Shown here piece after piece: positions 3,978 to 11,258 of a DNA stretch of 14,477 bases (positions are counted from its first letter, which is position 1; the number at the start of each line of letters is the position of its first letter). The position numbers and the translations under genes are program-made. A model generated the notes under the pieces. It had not been told where the DNA came from and made no database searches. It saw only the letters and a program-made list of their open reading frames with translations. The DNA is from an uncultured Clostridia bacterium (GTDB lineage: Bacteria > Bacillota > Clostridia > Christensenellales > Borkfalkiaceae), in NCBI GenBank assembly GCA_946628865.1, contig CAMOXE010000161.1, positions 1-14,477 of the forward strand, given 5' to 3'.

Positions 3978-6545
3978 ATGCTCAGCGAAGAACAAAAACG
4001 CGTTGTCGAAAACTTTTCGGACAATATTTTAATGCTTGCGCGCGCGGGGTCGGGTAAGACGTATACCGTCGCGCAAAAAATATCCGCCGCAATAACGCGC
4101 GGGATAAAGCCCGAAGAAATACTCGCCGTGACTTTTACCGTAAAGGCGGCGGAAGAACTGAAAAACGACGTCGAAAGTTTTACTCTCGGCGGCGGCGTCA
4201 AGGTGTTTACCATACACGGTTTTTGTTATCACGTCGTGAGAGAATACGCCAAAAAGGAAAAGGCGTTTAAAGACCCTATCGTCGCCGACGAAGTGGACGC
4301 GGGCGAGATAATGGCGGAAGTCTTAAACGCCGCGAAACAACGCGGCGAATATGATTTTTCGGGCGAGACGATAATCACTCCCAAGAACCTCGTTAAAATC
4401 GTGTCGAAGTTGAAACACGAGCGCCACCGCATAGGCTACGACTGGTTTTATGGCGGCGGCTACGCCGAGGCTATGGATAATCTGATCAAAACCGAGGGTT
4501 TTTTGTCTGATTTTACCGTAAAAAAGAGCGACGTCAAGGTTACAGATTACGCCCTCGTCTCCTATTTAAAACGTTATGCGGACGATTATATGCGCTCTTA
4601 CGAGAACGCGCTTTTAGACGCCGGACTTATGGATTACGACGACTTGATTTTCTGCGCCGACGCGATAATTTCCAAAGACGAGAGTTTTAAAGGCAGATAT
4701 AAACTCATAATCGTAGACGAAATGCAAGACACCAGCCTTGCCGAATACGGGGTTATGCGTAAACTCTTCGGCGGCGCTGAAGTCTTGATGTGCGGCGACG
4801 AATTTCAGACCATTTACGCCTGGCGCGGCTCTGAGCCGGAGAGAATAATTTCGGATTTCGTCTCAAACTTTTCCGCCAAAGCGATCCACCTCGATAAAAA
4901 TCGGCGTTCGTCGCCATATCTTACCTATTGCGGAGAGTATTATTTGGAAAAAACTTTCGGCTATAAGTCCGATAATCTACATATAGGCGAAGATTTTAAC
5001 AAAAACGACCTCGAAATACTCGCCCTTGACGGTTACGACAAAGAGGCGGAAAAGATATATGACAGGTTAAAAAGGTTCGAGGGCAAAAACTACGAGATAT
5101 GCGTTATGGCGAGATCGAACAGGTACGTCGCCGCTCTACGAAAAAGGTTGGAGAGAATAAACGAGAATTATCCCGCGGGCGAGCGTTTGAAGTTTTTTAC
5201 CGCAGAAACCGACTACAGATTTTTCAAAAAGCCTATCGTTAAGGATTTTCTCGCGTTTATGCGGCTTGCCGTAAACCCGGACGATGTTCCGTCAATCGAG
5301 CGGGTTGCCGCCGATTATCCGGGAATAAGCAGACATTTTTTGAACTCCATAAAAGATTTATCGTCTGAGGGCTTGACCGCGAGCGCGTTTTTAACGAGCG
5401 ACGCTCACTTGCACGGCGACGAGTATTATTCGCTTATAAAGGCATATAAAGAGGATAAAATCGTCGTGTACGACCTCGAAACCACGGGTCTTGACGTGGA
5501 CGAGGACGAATTTATTCAGATTTCCGCCCTTAAATTCGGCGTCGGCGGCGATAGCGGAGAATTGAATATTTTCGTTATGCCAAAGCGCGGAATGAGCGCG
5601 GAGGCCGAGAAAGTACACGGCTACGGCATAGAAAAATTAAAGGAATTAGGCGCGGTAGAGCCTATCGCCGCTTTAAAGAGATTTGCGGAATTCGCAAAGG
5701 GTTGCGTGACCGTCGGGCATAACAGTTCGTCTTTCGACGATTTGATTTTGGACCGCATTTCGGGCGAGTTGAATATCCCCGTCGATATTTCGGCGCGCTA
5801 CGATACGCTGAAAATCGCCGCAAGGTTTCGTCCGGACTTGAAAAACAGAAAACTTTCCACCCTTTGCGAGGAGTTTTCGATTATAAACGAACGGGCGCAC
5901 GACGCGTTTTCGGATGTTACGGCGACGAGATCGGTTCTCGGGATTTTTTTGGAAAAATACATAATTCCGACCGCCTCTTCCCGCAAGAGTTTTACGGAAA
6001 AACACGCGGCGCGATTTTCGGACTTTTATCGCGATAATCGTACTATAGCGGGGTATTTAAAGCGAAAAGACTACTTTTCGGCGTTTAAAACGATAGGCGG
6101 AATAATAAGCGGCGGCGGAAAAACGGTCGACCGTGAGAGTGCGAACGAACTGTATCTTGCCTTTAAAGAATGCGCTTTAACGGGCGACGGAATAGCGAGC
6201 GCGAGGAGGTTTTTGTCTGCGGCGGCGCTGTCGGGCAGCCAGATAGACGTCATGATAAAAAAATACGATAAATTTCCGCTTATAACCGTGCATCAGTCAA
6301 AAGGCTCGGAGTTCGACGAAGTTATTCTCGCCGGTGCGGATTCAAACGAATTTCCCTCGTATGCGGCTCGGCTGACGGGCTGCGACGACGAAGAAAAGCG
6401 GGTGTTTTACGTCGCGCTGTCGAGGGCGAAGAAAAAAATGACGATAACGTATTGCTCTGCGGCGCATTTCGGCGAAAAAACCTATCCGCGCGAACCGTCG
6501 CCGTATATAAAAAATTTGCCTACCGAGACTGTGGAAAAGCCTTGA
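3978..6545 (+). CDS. UvrD/Rep-type DNA helicase with inserted DnaQ-like DEDDh exonuclease domain
   Basis: An 855-aa superfamily 1 helicase. N-terminal half: Q-motif LSEEQKRVVE, Walker A ARAGSGKT (21-28), motif Ia VTFTVKAAEELK, TIHGFC, Walker B VDEMQD (DE at 247-248), motif III GDEFQTIYAWRG, and motif IV LDKNRRS. Between this half and the C-terminal motifs sits a full DnaQ/DEDDh 3'-5' exonuclease domain, about 490-660. It has Exo I YDLETTG (D499, E501), Exo II GHNSSSFDD (D587) and Exo III HDAFSD (H641, D646). The C-terminus then resumes with motif V HQSKGSEFDEVILA and motif VI YVALSRAKK. All active-site residues of both enzymes are present, so one chain should unwind and degrade DNA, probably in repair. 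The exact process is not shown. The gene stands alone between the small-RNA array and ppa, and its TGA lies in the ppa -35 box. The start is ATG 3978, directly before the Q motif. Confidence 0.9.
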   Translation: MLSEEQKRVVENFSDNILMLARAGSGKTYTVAQKISAAITRGIKPEEILAVTFTVKAAEELKNDVESFTLGGGVKVFTIHGFCYHVVREYAKKEKAFKDPIVADEVDAGEIMAEVLNAAKQRGEYDFSGETIITPKNLVKIVSKLKHERHRIGYDWFYGGGYAEAMDNLIKTEGFLSDFTVKKSDVKVTDYALVSYLKRYADDYMRSYENALLDAGLMDYDDLIFCADAIISKDESFKGRYKLIIVDEMQDTSLAEYGVMRKLFGGAEVLMCGDEFQTIYAWRGSEPERIISDFVSNFSAKAIHLDKNRRSSPYLTYCGEYYLEKTFGYKSDNLHIGEDFNKNDLEILALDGYDKEAEKIYDRLKRFEGKNYEICVMARSNRYVAALRKRLERINENYPAGERLKFFTAETDYRFFKKPIVKDFLAFMRLAVNPDDVPSIERVAADYPGISRHFLNSIKDLSSEGLTASAFLTSDAHLHGDEYYSLIKAYKEDKIVVYDLETTGLDVDEDEFIQISALKFGVGGDSGELNIFVMPKRGMSAEAEKVHGYGIEKLKELGAVEPIAALKRFAEFAKGCVTVGHNSSSFDDLILDRISGELNIPVDISARYDTLKIAARFRPDLKNRKLSTLCEEFSIINERAHDAFSDVTATRSVLGIFLEKYIIPTASSRKSFTEKHAARFSDFYRDNRTIAGYLKRKDYFSAFKTIGGIISGGGKTVDRESANELYLAFKECALTGDGIASARRFLSAAALSGSQIDVMIKKYDKFPLITVHQSKGSEFDEVILAGADSNEFPSYAARLTGCDDEEKRVFYVALSRAKKKMTITYCSAAHFGEKTYPREPSPYIKNLPTETVEKP

Positions 6546-6570
6546 CAAAAACGCAAATATGTTATAATAT
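6542..6570 (+). promoter_or_regulatory. ppa promoter (TTGACA ... TATAAT), leaderless
   Basis: TTGACA 6542-6547 overlaps the helicase stop TGA. The -10 can be read as TATAAT (6563-6568, 15-bp spacer, with an extended TGT just before it) or TAATAT (6565-6570, 17-bp spacer). Either puts the start at 6575-6577, at or 2 nt before the ppa ATG, with no SD. Confidence 0.75.
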
Positions 6571-6576
6571 AAGAAT

Positions 6577-7119
6577 ATGAATATTTGGCACGACGTAGCG
6601 GCGGACAGAATTTCCGCAGATGATTTTTTGGCTGTTATCGAGATAAGCAAAGGCAGCAAACAAAAATACGAACTCGATAAAAAGACCGGTATTCTGATTT
6701 TGGACAGAATACTCTATACTTCCACGCATTATCCCGCAAATTACGGGTTTATACCTCACACGTTGGCGGGCGACGGCGACCCGCTCGACGTTTTGGTTTT
6801 ATGCTCGGAAAGTCTTTTGCCGATGAGCCTCGTTAAAGTCTACCCGATAGGCGTTATCACGATGAACGACAACGGCTCGACGGACGAGAAGATAATAGCG
6901 ATTCCGTTTACCGACCCGAACTACAATTCGTATAAGTCGATAGACGACTTGCCCAAGCACATTTTCGAGGAAATGCAGCACTTTTTCACGGTATACAAGC
7001 AACTCGAGGGCAAGAATACCGCCGTCAAGACGGTTATGGGCGTAGACGAGGCGAAAAAGATCATAAACCAATCCATTGCCAACTACAAAGAACATCTGTT
7101 CGAGATCATCAATAAATAA
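6577..7119 (+). CDS. ppa: Inorganic pyrophosphatase, family I
   Basis: A soluble 180-aa enzyme hydrolysing pyrophosphate to two phosphates, which pulls biosynthetic reactions forward. The family I signature DGDPLDVLVL is at about residues 66-75 with the metal-binding Asp residues. YELDKKTG, RILYTSTHYPANYGFIP and the later DEKIIAIP and VDEAKKII segments follow the family order. The length is right for bacterial family I enzymes (about 165-180 aa). Many Bacillota use the unrelated family II enzyme (PpaC) instead, so family I fits particular clostridial groups. The ATG at 6577 is at or next to the predicted transcription start. The next gene begins after a 1-nt gap and is probably co-transcribed. 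Confidence 0.92.
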   Translation: MNIWHDVAADRISADDFLAVIEISKGSKQKYELDKKTGILILDRILYTSTHYPANYGFIPHTLAGDGDPLDVLVLCSESLLPMSLVKVYPIGVITMNDNGSTDEKIIAIPFTDPNYNSYKSIDDLPKHIFEEMQHFFTVYKQLEGKNTAVKTVMGVDEAKKIINQSIANYKEHLFEIINK

Positions 7120-7120
7120 T

Positions 7121-7525
7121 ATGGAAAAAAATATAAAACTTTTAAGTTACAGAATAAATAAACTCAGTTATAGTTTCCACGAGGGGATAAAGCCCGGCAC
7201 GAAATTCGAGATAAAGCCGAAGATAGAGTGCAAACTCGGCAGAAACGACAAGACGCTTTTCGTAAATCTTTCCGCAAGAATAAACGAGGACATATCCTCG
7301 CCCGTGCCGTTCGATCTGGACGCGGCTATGTTCGCGGTGTTTGCGGTTGTAAACGAGCGCGACCAGAAAGAATACGTCGCGGAGGCGCTCGATTGCCTGT
7401 ATCCGTTTTTGCGTTCGGCTGTGGCGTGCATAACGGCAAGTTGTAATATTCCGACTTACGTCCTGCCGATGATAAGCGCGCCGACTGCGAACGAGGGCGG
7501 TGCGCCGGATATATCTATTAACTGA
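7121..7525 (+). CDS. SecB-like small protein (putative chaperone fold)
   Basis: A 134-aa protein without a signal peptide or membrane segment. The pattern resembles the SecB fold: an N-terminal beta-rich half with alternating polar and non-polar residues (FEIKPKIECKLG, TLFVNLSARI), then a helix with LYPFLRSAVACITASCNIPT (about 93-112) followed by YVLPMI. In SecB-like proteins the equivalent is 'LFPYLRe.is.lT...g.PPl.LPpi'. SecB and its relatives bind unfolded polypeptides, either for export or as partners of toxin-antitoxin systems. I see no toxin-antitoxin pair here. ATG 7121 is preferred over an upstream in-frame start because it follows the ppa stop by 1 nt, suggesting translational coupling; there is no clear SD. 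The family call is by motif only. Confidence 0.6.
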   Translation: MEKNIKLLSYRINKLSYSFHEGIKPGTKFEIKPKIECKLGRNDKTLFVNLSARINEDISSPVPFDLDAAMFAVFAVVNERDQKEYVAEALDCLYPFLRSAVACITASCNIPTYVLPMISAPTANEGGAPDISIN

Positions 7526-7538
7526 AAGGAGAAAGGAA

Positions 7539-8099
7539 ATGAAGAAGTTTTTTAAAGAATTCGGAGAATTTATTAAGCGCGGAAACGTGCTTGACCTTGC
7601 CGTCGGCGTAATAATCGGCGGAGCGTTTTCGGCGATAGTAACCGCGCTTACCACGCACATACTCCGCCCGATAATCAATTGGATAATCTCGCTCTGCGTA
7701 GGCGATTCGTCCGCTACGGCGTACACCTTTTTAAAGGGCAGCGCAGAGGACCTCGAAAGCGCGATATACATAGATTGGGGCGCGTTTATAAGCGCGATAA
7801 TCAACTTTGTACTGATAGCGCTGATACTCTTCGTTATCATAAAACTTTTCAATAGGCTTGCCGACGAACTCAACGTCAACAAGAAAATGAAAGCGGCGAT
7901 AACCGAAAAGATGAAAAAAGGCGATAAACTCAATTCCGTCGAGAACCGTTGGATAAAGCGCATGAAGAAGAGTCACCCCGAAATGGTCCCGACCTTGGAA
8001 GAGCCGACGCCCGAACCGGAACCCGTTGTCGAGCCTACCGCGACCGAAAAACTTCTCGGCGAGATTTTGGAAGAACTCAAGAAGAACAACGCCGAGTAA
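7539..8099 (+). CDS. mscL: Large-conductance mechanosensitive channel MscL
   Basis: A 186-aa membrane channel that opens under hypo-osmotic tension to release solutes. Residues 1-45 match the MscL N-terminus and first transmembrane helix (FIKRGNVLDLAVGVIIGGAFSAIV). The periplasmic loop (about 52-80) follows, then the second transmembrane helix (AFISAIINFVLIALILFVII). The C-terminal part is longer than usual (typical MscL 120-150 aa). After the second helix come a basic segment (KKMKAAITEKMKKG), a Pro/Glu linker (EEPTPEPEPVVEP) and a final amphipathic helix (TEKLLGEILEELKK) like the normal cytoplasmic bundle. The SD GAAAGGAG at 7524-7531 sets the start at ATG 7539. It follows the SecB-like gene by 13 nt and is probably in the same operon. 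Confidence 0.93.
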   Translation: MKKFFKEFGEFIKRGNVLDLAVGVIIGGAFSAIVTALTTHILRPIINWIISLCVGDSSATAYTFLKGSAEDLESAIYIDWGAFISAIINFVLIALILFVIIKLFNRLADELNVNKKMKAAITEKMKKGDKLNSVENRWIKRMKKSHPEMVPTLEEPTPEPEPVVEPTATEKLLGEILEELKKNNAE

Positions 8100-8140
8100 A
8101 AACGCATAAATATTCCAAATATCGACAAACTAAAGTCGAG

Positions 8141-9307
8141 ATGGAAAAGATAAGATTTATTTTGCCCACCGCAATACTCGCGGTGGGCTTGTTCATAGGC
8201 GGCGGAGCGGCGCAAGCCATGCCCCTGCCGGGCGAGGAGATTATCGGCGATTACACGCTGACGGTTTCGGCAATGGGAAAGACTTACGAATTTTTCTATC
8301 CGGAGATCGACTGTATCGGCGGCGAGATATATTTGAAAAACGCCGAGGCGGTAGTCGAAAAGATATACTCGGACACGAAAATTCCCGAAACGAACGCGAG
8401 CGTAAAGATCTATCCGAACCGAAAAAATCCGCTCGAATACTTAAGCGAAAAAGACGGCGAGGCAGTTGACCGCGCCTGCCTGCTTGCGGACATAAAAACC
8501 GCGCTATATGCGCGTAAACCGCAAATAATCGCGAAAACCGTAATTTTAAAACCGCAAAATACGGCGGCGCAATTAAAGCGCGAAACTTCGCTTTTGGCAG
8601 AATTTTCCACCGACTATTCTTCGTCTGCCGCCGAGCGCAAGCACAACGTCGATTTAGCCGTAAGGACGATAGGCGGCAGGGAACTACTTAGCGGCGAGAC
8701 TTTTTCGTTTAATTCCGTCGTCGGCGAGCGGACGAAAGAGCGTGGCTATAAAGAGGCTAAAATAATAACCGGCGGGAAATTCCAAGCCGGCGTAGGCGGG
8801 GGAGTGTGTCAAGTTTCCACGACGCTGTATAACGCCGCGCTTTTGTCGGGGCTTACCGTAACCGAGCGCCATAGTCATAGCCTGCCCGTCTCATACGTCT
8901 TGCCGTCTTTCGACGCGATGGTAAACTCCGGCGGTTCGGATCTCGCAATAAGGAACGACAGGGCGGAAAGCGTGTATATAGTATCGTCGAGCGACGGAGA
9001 GCGGATAACTTTCAGGGTTTACGGCAAAGCCGACGGTTGCAGTTACAAGCGCGTGTCGAAAGTAACGGGATATATTTCTCCGCCGGCGGAGGAAGAGTTG
9101 GAAAATGCCGAACTTCCGTTCGGCGAAACCAAAATAATCACTCACGCAAAAGAGGGAGTGGTTAGCGAGGGGTATCTCGAAGTGTATTGCGGCGGAGCGC
9201 GTGTAAAGACTATCAATTTAAGCAAAGACCGCTACGGCGCGGTGAGGGGCGTAGTTGAGTACGGAACTAAAAAAGAGCAAACCGAGCCTAAAACCCGCAT
9301 TCCGTGA
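8141..9307 (+). CDS. VanW family protein with C-terminal G5-like domain
   Basis: A 388-aa exported protein. Residues 1-27 form a signal peptide or anchor (MEKIRFILPTAILAVGLFIGGG then AQAM). A peptidoglycan-binding-4-like region of about 150 residues follows. The VanW core is NVDLAVRTIGG, LLSGETFSFNSVVGERT, GGVCQVSTTLYNAALLSGL and ERHSHSLPVSYV, and the C-terminal G5-like stretch contains GETKIITHAKEGVVSEGY. VanW proteins are found in vancomycin-resistance clusters and, as here, in ordinary clostridial chromosomes; they are cell-surface proteins and their reaction is not established. I chose ATG 8141 because it begins the signal peptide. A longer reading from 7949 would overlap mscL in another frame. 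No SD is seen, and the gene starts 41 nt after mscL. Confidence 0.87.
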   Translation: MEKIRFILPTAILAVGLFIGGGAAQAMPLPGEEIIGDYTLTVSAMGKTYEFFYPEIDCIGGEIYLKNAEAVVEKIYSDTKIPETNASVKIYPNRKNPLEYLSEKDGEAVDRACLLADIKTALYARKPQIIAKTVILKPQNTAAQLKRETSLLAEFSTDYSSSAAERKHNVDLAVRTIGGRELLSGETFSFNSVVGERTKERGYKEAKIITGGKFQAGVGGGVCQVSTTLYNAALLSGLTVTERHSHSLPVSYVLPSFDAMVNSGGSDLAIRNDRAESVYIVSSSDGERITFRVYGKADGCSYKRVSKVTGYISPPAEEELENAELPFGETKIITHAKEGVVSEGYLEVYCGGARVKTINLSKDRYGAVRGVVEYGTKKEQTEPKTRIP

Positions 9308-9332
9308 AAAAACAAGAATTTGCTAACAAGAC

Positions 9333-9372
9333 GGGCGTGTAAAACTTGCTTTTAGGCAAGTTTTACACGCCC
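9333..9372. terminator. Terminator hairpin between vanW-like gene and spoIVA
   Basis: A perfect 17-bp stem: GGGCGTGTAAAACTTGC (9333-9349) pairs with GCAAGTTTTACACGCCC (9356-9372) around TTTTAG. The T-run is short on + (TTT) and poor on -. It separates two convergent genes and probably serves both. Confidence 0.75.
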
Positions 9373-9413
9373 TTTGAAGTCCGTTTTTTATTCGGATATT
9401 CGACTGTAAAATT

Positions 9414-10880
9414 TTAATAAATGACGTAAAACATTTTATATTTTCCGTCGTTGACCATTTTCGAGATAGATCGCCTGAGTTTTTTCTTGGTTTCGTCCGG
9501 CATTGCCGCGGACTTGACCGTTATCTCGTCGCCCACGATTCCGCTTACGGGTCTGCCGAAAATATTCGTGTTTTCAATGCCGTCCGCCGCTTGAGCCTTT
9601 AAGTACTCGACGAACTCCTCGCATTGCTTTTTGCTGCCCGAAATCGGGTTGACCGAAGTTTTCAGTCCGACCTTAACGACGTGCATGCTCTCGGTTTCGG
9701 CAGAGATTCTGACTCCGTAGCCGGTGCCTTTCCTGAAGATTTCAGGCTCGCCCACTGTAATATTTTCGGCGCTCGGAATAACTATGCCGTAGCCGGATTC
9801 TTCGGCTTGCTTGACCGCCGCGCCCACGCTGTCGAACTGTTTTTTGCTCTTTGACAGGCTCACGACGTAGCGCATAAGTTCGTATTCGCCGCTTATCTCT
9901 TCGCCGCAAGCGTCGCTTATCGCCTCGTAAAAAAGACTGTCGTCCGCGCTTAAAACTATCTGCGCCCTGCCTTCGCCGGCAAAGACCGTGGTTTCGGCGG
10001 GCATTATCTTATCCACGCCGACAGCCGCCTCTTCAAAGAGTTTACAGTCGCGCATTTTAAGTCCGACGTCTCCCACGCCCTTAACGGCGGCAATGATAGC
10101 ACCGACGACTTTGCTGTCTGACGGCATAGCGGCAAGCCATTCGGGGATAGTAAAGTCCACTCGGCGGAGCGGAAATTCCGCGAGAATTTTTTCAAACACT
10201 TCGGCGAATTTCTCTTCGCCGTCGGACAAAACGTTCATGCGAACGACCGAAACGCCGTATTTATCGGCAAGTTCCGCGGCGAGTTTTATATTTTTATCGC
10301 TATTCGGCTCGACGGCGTTAAGAACGAGCGCGAACGGTTTTCCTATTTCTTTTAATTTGGCGACGGCTTTTTCTTCCGCGGCGACGTAATTTGCGCGCGG
10401 CAGGGACGAAATACTGCCGTCGGTGGTTACCACTACGCCGACCGTCGAATGCTCTGCAATGACCTTTTCCGTGCCGATTTCCGCCGCGTCGGCAAAGGGT
10501 ATGGGATTATCGTTCCAAGGCGTTTTTACGAGTCGTGGCGAGCCGTCCTCTTCGCTGCCGATAGCGCCTTTGACGACGTAGCCGACGCAATCAATAAGTC
10601 TTACGCGCGCCCGCACTTTCCCGCCCAAATTGACCTCGACGCTTTCGCCGGGAATAAACTTCGGCTCTGTCGTGGTAATGGTTTTGCCGTCGGCGGACTG
10701 CGGAAGTTCGTCTTTGGCTATTTTTTTCTTGTTATCAGCCGAGATGTTCGGCATTAAAAACAACTCGGTAAACCGTCTGATGAAAGTAGATTTTCCCGTC
10801 CGAACGGGACCGACGGCACCGATATAAATATCGCCGTCGGTACGTTTTGCAATATCCTCGTAAACGTCGTATTTTTCCAT
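9414..10880 (-). CDS. spoIVA: Stage IV sporulation protein A (spore coat morphogenetic ATPase)
   Basis: A 488-aa protein (Bacillus SpoIVA 492 aa) made in the mother cell. It polymerises with ATP hydrolysis on the forespore surface to form the base layer of the coat. The N-terminus MEKYDVYEDIAKRTDGDIYI is close to the family form. Walker A GPVRTGKST is at 24-32, Walker B-like VRLIDCVGYV follows, and the central and C-terminal domains are complete up to the C-terminal MVNDGKYKMFYVIY, the part that anchors the protein to the forespore in known members. The SD GGAGG (10888-10892 region) is well placed before ATG 10880. A longer reading from 10958 has no support. Expression should be sigma-E dependent. 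GGAATATT (10939-10932) and TAATATAT (10918-10911) on the minus strand, 13 bp apart, are a weak candidate for that promoter. Confidence 0.95.
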   Translation of the reverse strand: MEKYDVYEDIAKRTDGDIYIGAVGPVRTGKSTFIRRFTELFLMPNISADNKKKIAKDELPQSADGKTITTTEPKFIPGESVEVNLGGKVRARVRLIDCVGYVVKGAIGSEEDGSPRLVKTPWNDNPIPFADAAEIGTEKVIAEHSTVGVVVTTDGSISSLPRANYVAAEEKAVAKLKEIGKPFALVLNAVEPNSDKNIKLAAELADKYGVSVVRMNVLSDGEEKFAEVFEKILAEFPLRRVDFTIPEWLAAMPSDSKVVGAIIAAVKGVGDVGLKMRDCKLFEEAAVGVDKIMPAETTVFAGEGRAQIVLSADDSLFYEAISDACGEEISGEYELMRYVVSLSKSKKQFDSVGAAVKQAEESGYGIVIPSAENITVGEPEIFRKGTGYGVRISAETESMHVVKVGLKTSVNPISGSKKQCEEFVEYLKAQAADGIENTNIFGRPVSGIVGDEITVKSAAMPDETKKKLRRSISKMVNDGKYKMFYVIY

Positions 10881-10910
10881 AATACCTCCGTAAAACACGC
10901 TACGATACAA

Positions 10911-10939
10911 ATATATTACAAAGCGAAAACAAATATTCC
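10911..10939 (-). promoter_or_regulatory. Possible sigma-E promoter of spoIVA
   Basis: GGAATATT (10939-10932) followed 13 bp later by TAATATAT (10918-10911) resembles the ATATT ... CATA-type sigma-E elements only loosely. Position and the known regulation of spoIVA are the main support. Confidence 0.3.
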
Positions 10940-11012
10940 AAAACCGAAAAAAGAACAAAAACTCAAAAAATTTGCGAAAAGTGAATAAATTTTCCGCATT
11001 AGCGGTTAAAGA

Positions 11013-11041
11013 TTGACAAAACCCGTCAAAATTGGCATAAT
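11013..11041 (+). promoter_or_regulatory. Candidate cas9 promoter (TTGACA-N17-CATAAT)
   Basis: TTGACA 11013-11018, a 17-bp spacer, CATAAT 11036-11041, predicted start near 11048. The -35 is part of a dyad TTGAC-N7-GTCAA (11013-11029) that could be an operator. The resulting leader of about 210 nt passes ATATGAC-N7-GTCATAT (11092-11112) and the whole tracrRNA locus in antisense before reaching cas9. Confidence 0.6.
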
Positions 11042-11091
11042 TGAAGAGATAAAAGTATAAATCAACGGAAAATTTTAAGAAAAATTTTTAA

Positions 11092-11112
11092 ATATGACGG
11101 ATAGTGTCATAT
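11092..11112. repeat. Perfect inverted repeat ATATGAC-N7-GTCATAT
   Basis: Two 7-bp arms (11092-11098 and 11106-11112) flank GGATAGT. It lies in the cas9 leader just downstream (in minus-strand sense) of the tracrRNA terminator. It may be an operator or an RNA hairpin; nothing decides between them. Confidence 0.45.
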
Positions 11113-11122
11113 ATTCCTTGGT

Positions 11123-11152
11123 AAAATAAAAGCGCTTTCACAATGAAAGCGC
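11123..11152 (-). terminator. tracrRNA terminator
   Basis: A 9-bp perfect stem GCGCTTTCA (11152-11144) / TGAAAGCGC (11140-11132) with loop TTG, followed on the minus strand by TTTTATTTT (11131-11123). On the plus strand the same hairpin has no T-run, so it acts for the tracrRNA only. Confidence 0.85.
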
Positions 11153-11208
11153 GCCGTAAGGCAACAAGCGATTAGAATAAATTTTTATTTGAACTCGTCT
11201 TGTTATTT
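11123..11208 (-). ncRNA. tracrRNA
   Basis: Minus-strand RNA of about 85 nt directly upstream of and divergent from cas9, the classical type II arrangement. After a near-consensus promoter comes an antirepeat segment, ACAAATAACAAGAC + GAGU bulge + UCAAAU (about 11208-11187). Its layout copies the S. pyogenes duplex (lower stem, AAGU bulge, upper stem). A nexus-like hairpin AAUAAAAAUUUAUU (11189-11176) follows, then UCUAAUCGC, a small hairpin GCC-UUAC-GGC (11162-11153), and a 9-bp hairpin GCGCTTTCA-TTG-TGAAAGCGC (11152-11132) with TTTTATTTT as the terminator. The RNA would pair with crRNA repeats, recruit RNase III and load Cas9. No CRISPR array is inside the window to test the antirepeat. Confidence 0.8.
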
Positions 11209-11214
11209 GTAAAC

Positions 11215-11243
11215 ATTATACACCATAAAAAAATATTTGTCAA
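11215..11243 (-). promoter_or_regulatory. tracrRNA promoter (TTGACA-N17-TATAAT)
   Basis: Perfect consensus on the minus strand: TTGACA 11243-11238, a 17-bp spacer, TATAAT 11220-11215, start near 11208. The -35 lies just beside the cas9 SD (AAAGGAG, 11246-11252). Confidence 0.9.
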
Positions 11244-11258
11244 CGAAAGGAGATAAAA

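Noticed and set aside
7949..8140. A longer N-terminus for the VanW protein starting at 7949
   Set aside because: It would overlap mscL in another frame and place a charged segment before a clear signal peptide that starts at 8141.
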